From NCBI GenBank assembly GCA_934466515.1, contig CAKSLH010000014.1, positions 1 through 15,935 of the forward strand: a stretch of DNA of 15,935 nt. The letters are read 5' to 3'. The position numbers and the translations under genes were made by a program. Shown piece by piece: positions 1 to 8,512 of the stretch. The notes beneath the pieces were generated by a model. That model saw only the letters and a program-made list of their open reading frames with translations. It did not search any database and was not told the origin of the DNA. Within the stretch, counting starts at the first letter, position 1, and every line of letters starts with the position of its first letter. Origin of the DNA: an uncultured Eubacteriales bacterium (lineage in GTDB: Bacteria; Bacillota; Clostridia; Oscillospirales; Acutalibacteraceae).

Positions 1-123
1 GGCGAGGTTATATCAAACTGCAGCGATTTGCCGAAATCCTTTATTGTGTGTTCAAAAGGAAATAAAAAAAATCTTGTATATTTATCTCAGCTTTCGGCGC
101 AGACGCTTGAAAAGAGAGTATAA
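1..123 (+). CDS. remB: RemB-type extracellular matrix regulator (DUF370), C-terminal fragment
   Basis: Frame 1 is open from the window edge to a TAA at 121-123 and encodes the last 40 residues of a protein whose start lies outside. The visible part has a PKSF core, a hydrophobic strand (LVYLSQLS) and a basic end (TLEKRV). From memory this matches the end of RemB/YaaB-family proteins, which carry PKS-[IVF]-V, then YxSxLSxxTLxKR. RemB is a small DNA-binding protein that activates biofilm matrix genes in Bacillus subtilis; its role in Clostridia is less clear. Its place directly before gyrB is the usual Firmicute order (recF-remB-gyrB-gyrA) and supports the call. The gap to gyrB is 15 bases, so co-transcription is likely. 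Only the C-terminus is visible, so the identification rests on a short match plus synteny. Confidence 0.8.
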   Translation, partial: GEVISNCSDLPKSFIVCSKGNKKNLVYLSQLSAQTLEKRV

Positions 124-138
124 AATAAGGAGAAAAAA

Positions 139-2076
139 ATGAGTAATGAAAAAAATGTTCAGGTAACCGGTAATTACGATGAAAATTCGATACAGGTGCT
201 TGAAGGACTCGAAGCGGTACGAAAAAGACCCGGAATGTATATCGGCTCAACAGGCGAGCGCGGTCTTCACCACCTTGTTTATGAAATAGTGGATAACGCT
301 ATAGACGAGGCGCTTGCAGGCTATTGCGACAAAATTCTTGTAGAATTACTTGACGACGGCGTAATCAGAGTAACCGATAACGGAAGAGGTATTCCTGTAG
401 GAATTCATCCGCAAAAGGGAATTCCGACGGTAAGCGTCGTATTCACAATTCTTCATGCCGGCGGTAAATTCGGCGGCAGCGGATATAAGGTTTCGGGCGG
501 TCTGCACGGAGTGGGCGCGTCGGTTGTTAACGCGCTTTCAACTTGGCTTGAGGTCGAGGTTAAGGACGGAAAGCATATCTATAAGCAAAGGTATGAAAGA
601 GGCAATATAACCGAAGATTTAAAGGTTATCGGCGATACAACCGAAACAGGAACCGTAGTCACCTTTAAAGCCGACCCGACAATATTTACCGATACCACCG
701 TTTATTCCTACGATACTCTTTTATTCAGGCTCCGCGAGCAGGCTTTTCTAAACGCGGGAATAAGAATTGTTTTAAAGGACGAAAGGTCCGACGCGGATAT
801 TAAGGACAGAGAGGACGATCTGCAGTTTGAGGGCGGAATAAAATCCTATGTCGAATATCTGCTTGAAACCGATAAAAAGGAAAAATTAAACGACGATATT
901 ATTTACATAAGCGGAATGTCGGGAGATTCGACAGCGGAAATCGCCCTTGTCTGGAGCACCTCATATTCCACGAAAATAATGTCCTTTGCAAATACAATAC
1001 ATACTGTTGACGGCGGAACGCACGAGGCGGCATTTAAAAAGAGCCTTTCGGCAACCGTCAATAAATACGGCAGGGATTTTAAGACCTTAAAAGAAAAAAG
1101 CTTAAGCATGGACGATGTTTTAGAGGGTGTTATCGCGGTAGTAAGCGTTAAGCTTACAGACGCGCAGTTTGAGTCTCAGACCAAAGCAAAGCTCGGAAAC
1201 ACCGCAATCGGAACGCTTGTAAACAATATAATGAGAGACAAGCTTTATCAGTATTTCGAGGAAAATCCGGCTCAGGCAAAGCTTATAATTGAAAAATCAA
1301 TCGCTTCTTCAAACGCGAGAGAGGCGGCTCAAAAGGCAAGAGAGGCTTCAAGAAACAAATCGGGAATAGGAAATAAAACAAGAATGCCCGAAAAGCTTAC
1401 CGACTGTATTTCAAATGACCCGACAAAGACCGAAATATTTATCGTCGAGGGAGATTCCGCAGGCGGAAGCGCGGTCGAGGGAAGAAACAGCACATATCAG
1501 GCAATTCTTCCTCTTTGGGGAAAAATGCTTAACGTTGAAAAGGCGAGAGCCGACAAGGTTTACGGAAACGATAAGCTTACCCCCGTTATAATAGCCTTAG
1601 GCACGGGAATTGCCGAAAACTTTGATATAACAAAGCTTCGCTACGATAAAATAGTTATTATGGCGGATGCCGATGTCGACGGCTCGCATATCAGAACTCT
1701 TTTACTGACTTTCTTTTTCAGATATATGCCCGAGCTTATTGAAGAGGGGCATGTTTATCTTGCTCAGCCGCCACTGTTCAGGGTTTCAAAGGGCAAACAA
1801 CATTTTGACGCGTTTACCGACGAGGAAAAGGCTGAATATATCGAAAGACTCGGCGGAAACGCGGATGTTCAGAGATATAAGGGTCTCGGTGAAATGAACC
1901 CCGAACAACTCTGGGAAACAACGCTTGACCCCGAAAAGCGCACAATGCTGAAGGTTAACATTGCGGACGCCGCTGCTGCCGACGAGGTATTTACAATGCT
2001 TATGGGCGAAGAGGTTGAGCCGAGAAGAAAATTCATTGAAGACAACGCGGTATTTGCTACCGATCTTGATATTTAA
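139..2076 (+). CDS. gyrB: DNA gyrase subunit B
   Basis: ATPase subunit of DNA gyrase, which pairs with GyrA as A2B2 in the cytoplasm and introduces negative supercoils. At 645 residues it has the usual Gram-positive length. The GHKL ATPase domain has the general base E49 in YEIVDNAIDEA with N53, D80 in DNGRGIP, and the glycine-rich ATP lid in LHGVGASVVNALS. The TOPRIM domain shows EGDSAGGSA (E437-D439) and the metal-binding D510, D512 and D514 in MADADVDGSH. The end carries RYKGLGEMNPEQLW. The start is supported by AAGGAG at 127-132, six bases before the ATG. It is followed after 20 bases by gyrA. W460 (LPLWGK) stands where E. coli has K447 and Bacillus has Arg, in the region linked to quinolone response. 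The frame is intact. Confidence 0.99.
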   Translation: MSNEKNVQVTGNYDENSIQVLEGLEAVRKRPGMYIGSTGERGLHHLVYEIVDNAIDEALAGYCDKILVELLDDGVIRVTDNGRGIPVGIHPQKGIPTVSVVFTILHAGGKFGGSGYKVSGGLHGVGASVVNALSTWLEVEVKDGKHIYKQRYERGNITEDLKVIGDTTETGTVVTFKADPTIFTDTTVYSYDTLLFRLREQAFLNAGIRIVLKDERSDADIKDREDDLQFEGGIKSYVEYLLETDKKEKLNDDIIYISGMSGDSTAEIALVWSTSYSTKIMSFANTIHTVDGGTHEAAFKKSLSATVNKYGRDFKTLKEKSLSMDDVLEGVIAVVSVKLTDAQFESQTKAKLGNTAIGTLVNNIMRDKLYQYFEENPAQAKLIIEKSIASSNAREAAQKAREASRNKSGIGNKTRMPEKLTDCISNDPTKTEIFIVEGDSAGGSAVEGRNSTYQAILPLWGKMLNVEKARADKVYGNDKLTPVIIALGTGIAENFDITKLRYDKIVIMADADVDGSHIRTLLLTFFFRYMPELIEEGHVYLAQPPLFRVSKGKQHFDAFTDEEKAEYIERLGGNADVQRYKGLGEMNPEQLWETTLDPEKRTMLKVNIADAAAADEVFTMLMGEEVEPRRKFIEDNAVFATDLDI

Positions 2077-2096
2077 GGAAAGGAGAAAGATTATTT

Positions 2097-4661
2097 ATGG
2101 CAAAGCATGAAAATGTATACTGGCCCGAAAGTGAGCAGACCAAAATCGAGCCTGTTGAAATAACCGATGAAGTAAAACAGAGTATGTTACAGTATTCAAT
2201 GTCGGTGCTTGTAGGCCGTGCTCTTCCCGATGTAAGAGACGGACTTAAGCCTGTTCACAGAAGAATACTTTATACAATGTATGAAAACGGACTTTCTCCC
2301 GATAAGGCATACAGAAAATGCGCCGATACCGTCGGCGCGGTTTTAGGACGCTATCATCCCCACGGCGACGCGAGCGTTTATGACGCAATGGTAAGAATGG
2401 CGCAGGACTTTTCTTTGCGTTATCCCCTTATTGACGGTCACGGAAACTTCGGTAATATAGACGGCTATCCTGCCGCGGCATACAGGTATACAGAGTCACG
2501 AATGAACAGGCTCTCCCTTAATATGCTTGACGATATCGACAAGGATACCGTTGACTTTATGCCGAACTATGACGACCGTTTAAAGGAGCCTGAGGTTCTT
2601 CCCGTAAGATTTCCTCAGCTTTTGGTTAACGGTTCCTCGGGAATAGCAGTCGGAATGGCGACGGAAATTCCGCCTCACAATTTAGGCGAGGTTATTGACG
2701 GAATGTGCTGTCTTATCGACAATCCCGACGCGGAATTACAGGACATCTGCCAGTACATAAAGGGACCCGACTTCCCGACCGGCGGAATTATAATGGGCAG
2801 ATCGGGAATAAGAGCGGCTTATGCTACGGGCAGAGGAAAAATTGTTGTCCGAGGAAAAGCCGAAATTGAGGAGCAGAAAAACGGAAAGTTTCGAATAGTT
2901 ATTTCCGAGCTTCCCTATAAGGTAAGGAAAAAGGACCTTGTTAAGCATATCTATGACCTTGCCGCCGAAAAGAAGATTGAGGGAATTGACGATGTTGTCG
3001 ACTATTCCTCAAAGCGTGACGGCGGAATAAGAATTATAGTTGATATCAAAAAGGACGCAAATCCGCAGGTCATTTTAAACAAGCTTTATTCATATACCGC
3101 CTTGCAGTCTACCTTCGGAGCAATTCTTTTAGCTATTGTAAACGGCAAGCCTCAGGTGCTTACCTTAAAGGAAATGCTTTTAGACTGCATTGATTTCCAG
3201 TGCTCTATTATTACAAGAAGAACCGAGTTTGACCGCAAAAAGGCGGCTGAGCGCGCACATATCTTAGAGGGACTTAAGATTGCGCTTGATTTTATCGACG
3301 AGGTTATTTCGATAATCAGAAATTCAAAGACTATCCCCGAAAGCAAGCAGGCATTAACCGATCGCTTCGGTCTTGACGAAATTCAGACCACCGCTATCGT
3401 TCAGATGCAGTTAGGTAAGCTTGCGGGTATGGAAAAGCAGAAGATTTTAGACGAGCTTGAGGAAAAGCTTGCCTTTATCAAGGAATGCGACGCAATATTA
3501 GCGAGCAAGGAAAGAATTCTCGATATTGTAAAAACCGAGTCTTTAAATCTCCGCGATAAATTTGCGGACGAGAGAAGAACAGAGATTTCCGATGTTGCGG
3601 GCGAGGTTGATATTGAGGACCTCATTCCCGAAGAGGAATGCGTTATAACAAAGACCGTAAACGGTTATATAAAGAGACTTCCTGCCGATACCTATTCCGT
3701 TCAGCACAGAGGCGGAAGAGGAATAACCGGTATGACCACGAGAGAGGACGATGTTGTAGAGAACATGTTCACCTGCTCGTCTCATGACACTATTATGCTC
3801 TTCTCTAACTTAGGCAGAGCCTACAGATTAAAGGCTTATGAGCTGCCCGAGGGCTCCAGAACCTCTAAGGGTATGAATATGATAAATATTGTACCTCTTA
3901 TGACGGGCGAAAAGATAACAAAAATCATTCCTGTTACCGCAACCGAGGAGCAGGAGGACTTTATCGCAATGGTTACAAGAAAGGGTATAATAAAGAGAAC
4001 AAGGCTTACCGAGTTTAAAAACACCCGCAAAAACGGAATTATTGCGATTTCGATTGACGATGACGATGAGCTTGCATTCGTAAGAATGACCGACGGAAGC
4101 GATTATATCTTCATTTCGACCTCTTTAGGCTATTCGATAAGGTTTGACGAGAACAATGTCCGCGCAATGGGCAGAACCGCAAGAGGCGTTAAGGCTATCA
4201 ATATGCGCGAGGGAGATTTTGTTGTCGATATGGCAATCTGCAAGGCTGACGACAGAATTCTCACCGTCACCGAAACGGGCTACGGAAGAATAAGCCCTGT
4301 TTCCGATTACCGCTTACAGTCAAGAGGCGGAAAGGGTATTATAAACTACCGCACCTCTAAGTACGGCAGGGTTGCGGCGACTGTTCCGGTTACCGATAAT
4401 GACGATGTTATAATGATATCCTCATCGGGCATAATAATAAGAATATTCGCAGGCGATATTTCCGAATTTGCAAGACCCTCTAAGGGTGTAAGAGTTATGC
4501 GTGTAGGCGAGGGCGAAAAAATTCTTTCGGTTGCTCTTGCGGACCATGACGATTCTCAGGTAAACGATACTCCCGAAGCCGCCGACGCGGACGCGGGAAC
4601 GGTTACCGCCGAGGATTTAGCGGAGGACAGCGAGGCGGATATCAAAGCCGACGAAGAATAA
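2097..4661 (+). CDS. gyrA: DNA gyrase subunit A
   Basis: DNA-cleaving and rejoining subunit of gyrase. The winged-helix and tower core holds the catalytic tyrosine Y131 in AAYRYTESRMNRLS, with R130 before it. The quinolone-binding helix reads HPHGDASVYDAMVRMAQ, so the residue equivalent to E. coli S83 is A92, followed by S93; D96 equals E. coli D87. The C-terminal beta-pinwheel starts near residue 515 and contains a gyrase-specific GyrA box at Q741-G747 (QSRGGKG; the E. coli form is QRRGGKG). This distinguishes it from topoisomerase IV ParC. The last 40 or so residues are an acidic, Ala/Asp/Glu-rich tail after the pinwheel. A strong Shine-Dalgarno (AAGGAAAGGAG) lies in the 20-base gap after gyrB, so the two form an operon. 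The length of 854 residues is normal. Confidence 0.99.
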   Translation: MAKHENVYWPESEQTKIEPVEITDEVKQSMLQYSMSVLVGRALPDVRDGLKPVHRRILYTMYENGLSPDKAYRKCADTVGAVLGRYHPHGDASVYDAMVRMAQDFSLRYPLIDGHGNFGNIDGYPAAAYRYTESRMNRLSLNMLDDIDKDTVDFMPNYDDRLKEPEVLPVRFPQLLVNGSSGIAVGMATEIPPHNLGEVIDGMCCLIDNPDAELQDICQYIKGPDFPTGGIIMGRSGIRAAYATGRGKIVVRGKAEIEEQKNGKFRIVISELPYKVRKKDLVKHIYDLAAEKKIEGIDDVVDYSSKRDGGIRIIVDIKKDANPQVILNKLYSYTALQSTFGAILLAIVNGKPQVLTLKEMLLDCIDFQCSIITRRTEFDRKKAAERAHILEGLKIALDFIDEVISIIRNSKTIPESKQALTDRFGLDEIQTTAIVQMQLGKLAGMEKQKILDELEEKLAFIKECDAILASKERILDIVKTESLNLRDKFADERRTEISDVAGEVDIEDLIPEEECVITKTVNGYIKRLPADTYSVQHRGGRGITGMTTREDDVVENMFTCSSHDTIMLFSNLGRAYRLKAYELPEGSRTSKGMNMINIVPLMTGEKITKIIPVTATEEQEDFIAMVTRKGIIKRTRLTEFKNTRKNGIIAISIDDDDELAFVRMTDGSDYIFISTSLGYSIRFDENNVRAMGRTARGVKAINMREGDFVVDMAICKADDRILTVTETGYGRISPVSDYRLQSRGGKGIINYRTSKYGRVAATVPVTDNDDVIMISSSGIIIRIFAGDISEFARPSKGVRVMRVGEGEKILSVALADHDDSQVNDTPEAADADAGTVTAEDLAEDSEADIKADEE

Positions 4662-4718
4662 AAGGGATTACAGGGGGAAATACAGTCATAAATTTTAAAA
4701 GGAGATGTATTTCACACT

Positions 4719-5705
4719 ATGTTTGATTCAGAAAAACAGGCGCAGTATAATGAAATTTTCGCCGAGAAAAGAAAGGTAAGGCTGTCGGGAATCATAACGG
4801 GATTTCCGCTGCTTGCCGCTCTCATATTATCCGCGGTGCTGTCGCCGGTAATAATGCTGATACTTAAAAATATTAGGCTAAGTAATTCGGACGCAACGGC
4901 TCTGCTTTCGGACCCTGCTTTTTCAGAGGCTGTAAATACGGTTTGCTCGGTAATATTATTTCTTATTCCGTTTTTAATCGCCGTTAAGCTTTCGGGGCAG
5001 AGAATAAGTACGCTTATTCCCTTTGAAAAGCCTAAAGGAAATGTTTTGGGCTTTATCCTGCTTGGAATCGGCTTTTGCGGATTTGCAAATATCTCTGTTT
5101 CCTACGGCGGAGCGCTTTTCGATTCTCTCGGATTTCCTTCATATAATTATCCGAGCAGTGAAAACGCTTCGGGCTTTTTCGGATTTTTGCTGACAGTGCT
5201 TGCAACAGCCGTTATTCCGCCTCTTACGGAAGAATTTGCTTTCAGAGGAGCGGTATTGGGCGAGCTTAAAAAGCACGGAGAGGGCTTTGCACTTATAACC
5301 TCGTCCGTCCTTTTCGGGCTTATGCACAGAAATTTCATTCAGATATTCTTTGCTTTCTTGGTAGGCTTGATTTTAGGCTTTATCCGCATAAAAACAGGCT
5401 CGCTTTGGATAAGCATTGCGGTGCATGCGCTTAATAACTTTTTAGCCGTAATCTGCGATTATTTAACCGATATTCTGCCGAAAAACGGCGCAATGCTCAT
5501 TTATCCGATAACAAATATTATTTATATGCTGCTCGGAATTACGGGGCTTTTATATGTTTCGAGAGCAGAGGGCTTTTTTAAGCTTGAAGGCGGAGAAGAA
5601 AAGGCGCTGTCAACCAAAAAGGTTTATACTTCCTTTTTTACAACCGTTCCGATAATTCTTTTCTGCGCAGGCTGTTTAATTGAGGCGGTACTTTATTTCT
5701 TTTAG
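4719..5705 (+). CDS. CPBP-family intramembrane glutamic protease (CAAX/Abi type)
   Basis: Multi-spanning membrane protein of 328 residues with the three motifs of the CPBP (Rce1/Abi) family. These are E171-E172 with R176 (EEFAFR), H203 preceded by F199 (FGLMH), and H236 with N240 (HALNN). They are the catalytic and metal or water-coordinating residues of the family, so the active site looks complete. About eight hydrophobic segments are visible, starting near residue 24 and ending at the C-terminus. Family members cleave within membranes and are known from eukaryotic prenyl-protein processing, bacteriocin self-immunity and unassigned bacterial roles; the substrate here cannot be told. AAAAGGAG lies 14 bases before the ATG. 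The gap after gyrA is 57 bases with no hairpin terminator, so readthrough from gyrAB is possible. The next gene follows after 31 bases. Confidence 0.9.
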   Translation: MFDSEKQAQYNEIFAEKRKVRLSGIITGFPLLAALILSAVLSPVIMLILKNIRLSNSDATALLSDPAFSEAVNTVCSVILFLIPFLIAVKLSGQRISTLIPFEKPKGNVLGFILLGIGFCGFANISVSYGGALFDSLGFPSYNYPSSENASGFFGFLLTVLATAVIPPLTEEFAFRGAVLGELKKHGEGFALITSSVLFGLMHRNFIQIFFAFLVGLILGFIRIKTGSLWISIAVHALNNFLAVICDYLTDILPKNGAMLIYPITNIIYMLLGITGLLYVSRAEGFFKLEGGEEKALSTKKVYTSFFTTVPIILFCAGCLIEAVLYFF

Positions 5706-5736
5706 AATATATTTCCTAAAATAAGGAGAAAAAGCT

Positions 5737-6429
5737 ATGGTAAATTTTCAGTTTCACGGCGATGAGGAAGAAATTTTAGAATTTTTAAAGAATTTCAGCG
5801 ATTCTTCGAAAGGAGCTTTAAGCGGCGGCATTTTGGCGGTGCTCTTTTCGGTGCTGATGTTTGCGTTTTTAATCGGCGTTGCCGTTTCGCTTGTTTTGTG
5901 GGCGCTTGAAAGCATAGGAATTTGCGTTATGTCCGAAAAAGAGGGACTTAAAAACCCGTGGTACAGCTTTATTCCGTTTTTCAGCGCTTTTGCCTTAGGC
6001 AGGCTCGGCGCGGGCTTTAAAAAGAAAAACGGCTCGGTTACAAAGAACCGCGGAAAGCTGTTGCTTACTTTAAATATCGTGCTTGCGGCAAGCTTGGTTT
6101 TAATTATGCTTGTGGTTTTCGCAGGGCTTATTCCGATTGCGGTTTCCGATGCTTTGGGTTATCAGCTTACAGGTCCGCTTATCGCTCTTTTAGGCATTTG
6201 CCTGATTTTATATTTAGCGGTATTTGCGCTGGCTGTAGTTTATCTTGTATTTACCTATATCAGCGTTTACAATATCTTTTTAAAGTTCAATAATCAGATG
6301 GCGGTCTGCTTTACGGTGCTTTCAATAGTTTTCCCGATTTTAATGCCGATATTCCTCTTTGTAAGCAGGAACAAAGCGCCTGTTCATTCTGTTGACGAGC
6401 TAAACGGTCAGTTTTATGTAAACCAATAA
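5737..6429 (+). CDS. uncharacterised multi-pass membrane protein
   Basis: I do not recognise a named family. The 230-residue product starts with an acidic, soluble stretch (about residues 1-26) and then has about four strongly hydrophobic segments, near residues 28-62, 107-135, 142-172 and 183-213. It ends in a short polar tail. Between segments 1 and 2 lies a cytosolic-looking loop with NPWYSFIPFFSAFALGRLG followed by a Lys-rich stretch. That pattern (WxxFIPFxxxxxLGxL) recalls small DUF-type membrane proteins of Gram-positives, which is weak evidence. TAAGGAG lies eight bases before the ATG, nearly the same as the gyrB ribosome site. It follows the CPBP protease by 31 bases and is closed by a terminator, so it is the last gene of the gyrase-led cluster. 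A shared role with the protease is only a guess. Confidence 0.8.
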   Translation: MVNFQFHGDEEEILEFLKNFSDSSKGALSGGILAVLFSVLMFAFLIGVAVSLVLWALESIGICVMSEKEGLKNPWYSFIPFFSAFALGRLGAGFKKKNGSVTKNRGKLLLTLNIVLAASLVLIMLVVFAGLIPIAVSDALGYQLTGPLIALLGICLILYLAVFALAVVYLVFTYISVYNIFLKFNNQMAVCFTVLSIVFPILMPIFLFVSRNKAPVHSVDELNGQFYVNQ

Positions 6430-6433
6430 ATAT

Positions 6434-6462
6434 AAGCGGCTTAATATAATAAGCCGCTTTTT
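6434..6462 (+). terminator. intrinsic terminator after the membrane-protein gene
   Basis: A perfect 10-bp stem (AAGCGGCTTA at 6434-6443 with TAAGCCGCTT at 6450-6459) with a six-base loop runs into five T residues. It lies five bases after the upstream stop codon and 16 bases before tadA. It should end transcription coming from the gyrase direction and separate tadA from it. Confidence 0.9.
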
Positions 6463-6477
6463 ATAAATTTTAAGAGT

Positions 6478-6927
6478 ATGGATAAAAAATTTATGAGCGC
6501 CGCCTTATCTCTCGCAAGAGAGGCGGCAATGAATAATGAAATACCCGTCGGCGCGGTGGTAGTTAAAAACAATGAGATTATTGGCAGAGGAAGAAACAGG
6601 CGCGAGGAAACGCATGACCCCACCTCTCATGCCGAAATCGAGGCTATAAGGGACGCGGCGAAAAATTTAGGCACATGGAAGCTTGACGGCTGTTCCCTTT
6701 ATGTCACCTTAGAGCCCTGCGTTATGTGCACGGGGGCTATTATAAACGCAAGAATTTCCGAGCTTGTTTTCGGAGCTTTCGATTTATCTGCCGGCTGTGC
6801 GGACAGCGCCGCAAATCTTTTTTCACTTCCTTTTTCTAATGGGTGCAAAATTTTCGGCGGAATTGCCGAGGAAGAATGCAAATCTTTAATAACAGATTTT
6901 TTTAAGGATTTGAGAAAGCCGAATTAG
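6478..6927 (+). CDS. tadA: tRNA-specific adenosine deaminase TadA
   Basis: Deaminates the wobble adenosine A34 of tRNA-Arg(ACG) to inosine so that one tRNA reads CGU, CGC and CGA. The 149-residue protein has the zinc deaminase signature: H51-A-E53 (zinc ligand and proton shuttle), and P80-C81-x-x-C84 (zinc ligands) in EPCVMCTGA. The N-terminal helix, the EIPVGAVVV strand and the C-terminal EEC..L...FFK.LR helix fit TadA rather than cytidine or guanine deaminases. The start is the only ATG that gives the full N-terminal helix, but its ribosome site is poor (AAGAG one base upstream), and a terminator ends just before it; no clear promoter was seen. The stop overlaps the end of the convergent flippase gene by four bases. 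Confidence 0.96.
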   Translation: MDKKFMSAALSLAREAAMNNEIPVGAVVVKNNEIIGRGRNRREETHDPTSHAEIEAIRDAAKNLGTWKLDGCSLYVTLEPCVMCTGAIINARISELVFGAFDLSAGCADSAANLFSLPFSNGCKIFGGIAEEECKSLITDFFKDLRKPN

Positions 6928-8441
6928 GTTTTTTGGGGGAATTTTCTGATAATCGGTCTGTTTTCAATACATCCGAAGAATAAAAGAGAAGAAAAGTAAA
7001 GCAAAACGGAAAATCCGACTAAAAGTATTATGTAAACCAAAGCGTTTTCGGCTTCAATATTTCTTAAAACGAGATTTGAGAAGAAAACCGACGCATAGGC
7101 TAAGATTAGGGGCAGAATAAAGCTTTTAAAGGCATTTATTTCCGCGCCCGTCTTTTTAGTAAGCTTGCCGACATTTAAAAGGCATGTAAGAGCGTTTGAA
7201 AAGTACATAATGCCTATAAATCCGTAAAGCCCCCATTTTGGAACGATAAAATAAATAAGAAAAAGCCTTAAAACAGAGTCCGCAATGCTTGTTTTAAAGG
7301 TAAAGGACTGCAGGTCCAAGCCCTTTAATATCCCGTCGCAGACGCTGTCAAGATACATCAGCGGAACAATCGGAGAAAGCAGGCATAAAAGCATGCCTAC
7401 GCCCTCGTCCTTATAAATAAGCATTCCTATTTGTTTTCCCGCAACGAAAAATACGGCGGAAAATATAAAACCGACAGTAGCCGTAAGCACGGTTATTTTC
7501 TCGGCGCCGCTTTTTAAAAGCTGTTTTTTCCCTAAAACAGACGCTTCGGAGATTTCGGGAATTAAGAGGGTCGAAACGGCATTTAATAAAACTCCGGGGA
7601 AGAATAAAATCGGCAGAGCCATTCCCTTTATCATTCCGAACAGGCTGAGCGCCGAGGCAGAGGCAAAGGCAAGAAGCCGCGGCATCATAATATTTTCGGC
7701 AGTCCGAAGAAGAGAATTTAAGTATCTTCCGCCGGTTATCGGGGCGGCAATTCTTATAATTTCCCGCTTAACGGCGATATCAGCTCCGTTTTCAGTCAAT
7801 TTAAGCCTTTTAAAATCCTTTTTATAAAGGAAATTCATGGTTAAGGCGCAGAGCAATTCGGCGGCGGCGTCGCCCAAAAACACAGCGGCGCAGGAATATG
7901 AAATTCCCATATCCTTAACCCTGTTTACCGCAAACAGAACAACCGCTATTCTAACGATTTGCTCAGCCAACGAAACCGCGGCAAAAGGCGCTGTTTTTCG
8001 TCTCGCTATGAAATATCCCCTTATATTTGAGGAAATTCCCATAAAAACAAGCGAAAACGAGAGCGCCTTTAAGGAAAGCACCGCTCTTTCTTCTTTTAAA
8101 ACCGAACCGCTTAAAATTTCCGCGCCGAAGAACAAAACGGCAAAGGAAACCGCGGAAATAACGAAATTAATCAAATTTGCGGACTTCATTATCCTTTTGA
8201 TACCCGATTTACTCCCTTTAACGAGCTGATTTGCGACAAGTCTCGTCACCGCGGTGCAGACGCCGCAGGCGCTGAATGCCGCAAAAAGAGTATACACTGA
8301 GAAAACCACCTGATAAAGTCCTATTCCTTCGCTCCCTATCGAGGAAGCGAGCCAGACCTTGAAAATTATGCCGATAAATCTTAAAATAAGAGAAGAAGCC
8401 GTTAAAACGGCGGCATTTTTAATAAAAACAGTTTTTTTCAA
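6924..8441 (-). CDS. spoVB: SpoVB-type polysaccharide flippase (MOP superfamily)
   Basis: Integral membrane protein of 505 residues with about 14 hydrophobic segments. The N-terminal region (ITSSLILRFIGIIFKVWLA-like start, then GSEGIGLYQ near residues 36-44) resembles SpoVB/MurJ-type lipid-linked oligosaccharide transporters. In Bacillus, SpoVB acts in spore cortex synthesis, probably by flipping a peptidoglycan precursor. Paralogues exist in many Clostridia, so the exact member is less sure than the family. The start is TTG: GGGGTGA on the minus strand (8448-8454) is six bases upstream and no ATG fits. The gene is alone on its strand, convergent with tadA (four-base overlap of stop regions, no terminator between) and divergent from rarA with 71 bases between starts. 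Confidence 0.85.
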   Translation of the reverse strand: MKKTVFIKNAAVLTASSLILRFIGIIFKVWLASSIGSEGIGLYQVVFSVYTLFAAFSACGVCTAVTRLVANQLVKGSKSGIKRIMKSANLINFVISAVSFAVLFFGAEILSGSVLKEERAVLSLKALSFSLVFMGISSNIRGYFIARRKTAPFAAVSLAEQIVRIAVVLFAVNRVKDMGISYSCAAVFLGDAAAELLCALTMNFLYKKDFKRLKLTENGADIAVKREIIRIAAPITGGRYLNSLLRTAENIMMPRLLAFASASALSLFGMIKGMALPILFFPGVLLNAVSTLLIPEISEASVLGKKQLLKSGAEKITVLTATVGFIFSAVFFVAGKQIGMLIYKDEGVGMLLCLLSPIVPLMYLDSVCDGILKGLDLQSFTFKTSIADSVLRLFLIYFIVPKWGLYGFIGIMYFSNALTCLLNVGKLTKKTGAEINAFKSFILPLILAYASVFFSNLVLRNIEAENALVYIILLVGFSVLLYFSSLLFFGCIENRPIIRKFPQKT

Positions 8442-8447
8442 TTAAGT

Positions 8448-8454
8448 TCACCCC
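8448..8454 (-). promoter_or_regulatory. ribosome binding site selecting the TTG start of the flippase
   Basis: Read on the minus strand this is GGGGTGA, six bases before TTG at 8441-8439. It decides the unusual start codon, since no in-frame ATG lies close to it. Confidence 0.75.
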
Positions 8455-8500
8455 AAAACAATTGTATGAATTAAATACCGATAAAATCAGTAAAACTTTC

Positions 8501-8506
8501 GGAGGA
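8501..8506 (+). promoter_or_regulatory. ribosome binding site selecting the rarA ATG
   Basis: GGAGGA lies six bases before the ATG at 8513. This rules out the longer reading from TTG at 8462, which would add 17 residues unlike the family and would place this site inside the gene. Confidence 0.85.
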
Positions 8507-8512
8507 AACAAA

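Noticed and set aside
2097..4661. Topoisomerase IV ParC instead of GyrA
   Set aside because: The GyrA box at residues 741-747, the length and the adjacency to gyrB mark it as GyrA.
6445..6450. TATAAT as a -10 box for tadA
   Set aside because: It lies in the loop of the terminator and has no -35 match about 17 bases upstream.
7837..8229. 130-codon open frame on the + strand inside the flippase gene
   Set aside because: It is antisense to a well-supported membrane protein gene, lacks a ribosome site, and its Ala/Thr-rich composition is what the complement of that gene gives.
8462..8512. Longer rarA reading from TTG at 8462
   Set aside because: The 17 extra residues do not fit the family, and GGAGGA at 8501-8506 is well placed for the ATG at 8513.
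8442..8512. Divergent promoters between the flippase gene and rarA
   Set aside because: Only partial -10-like matches were seen on either strand, with no -35 at proper spacing, so I did not list them.
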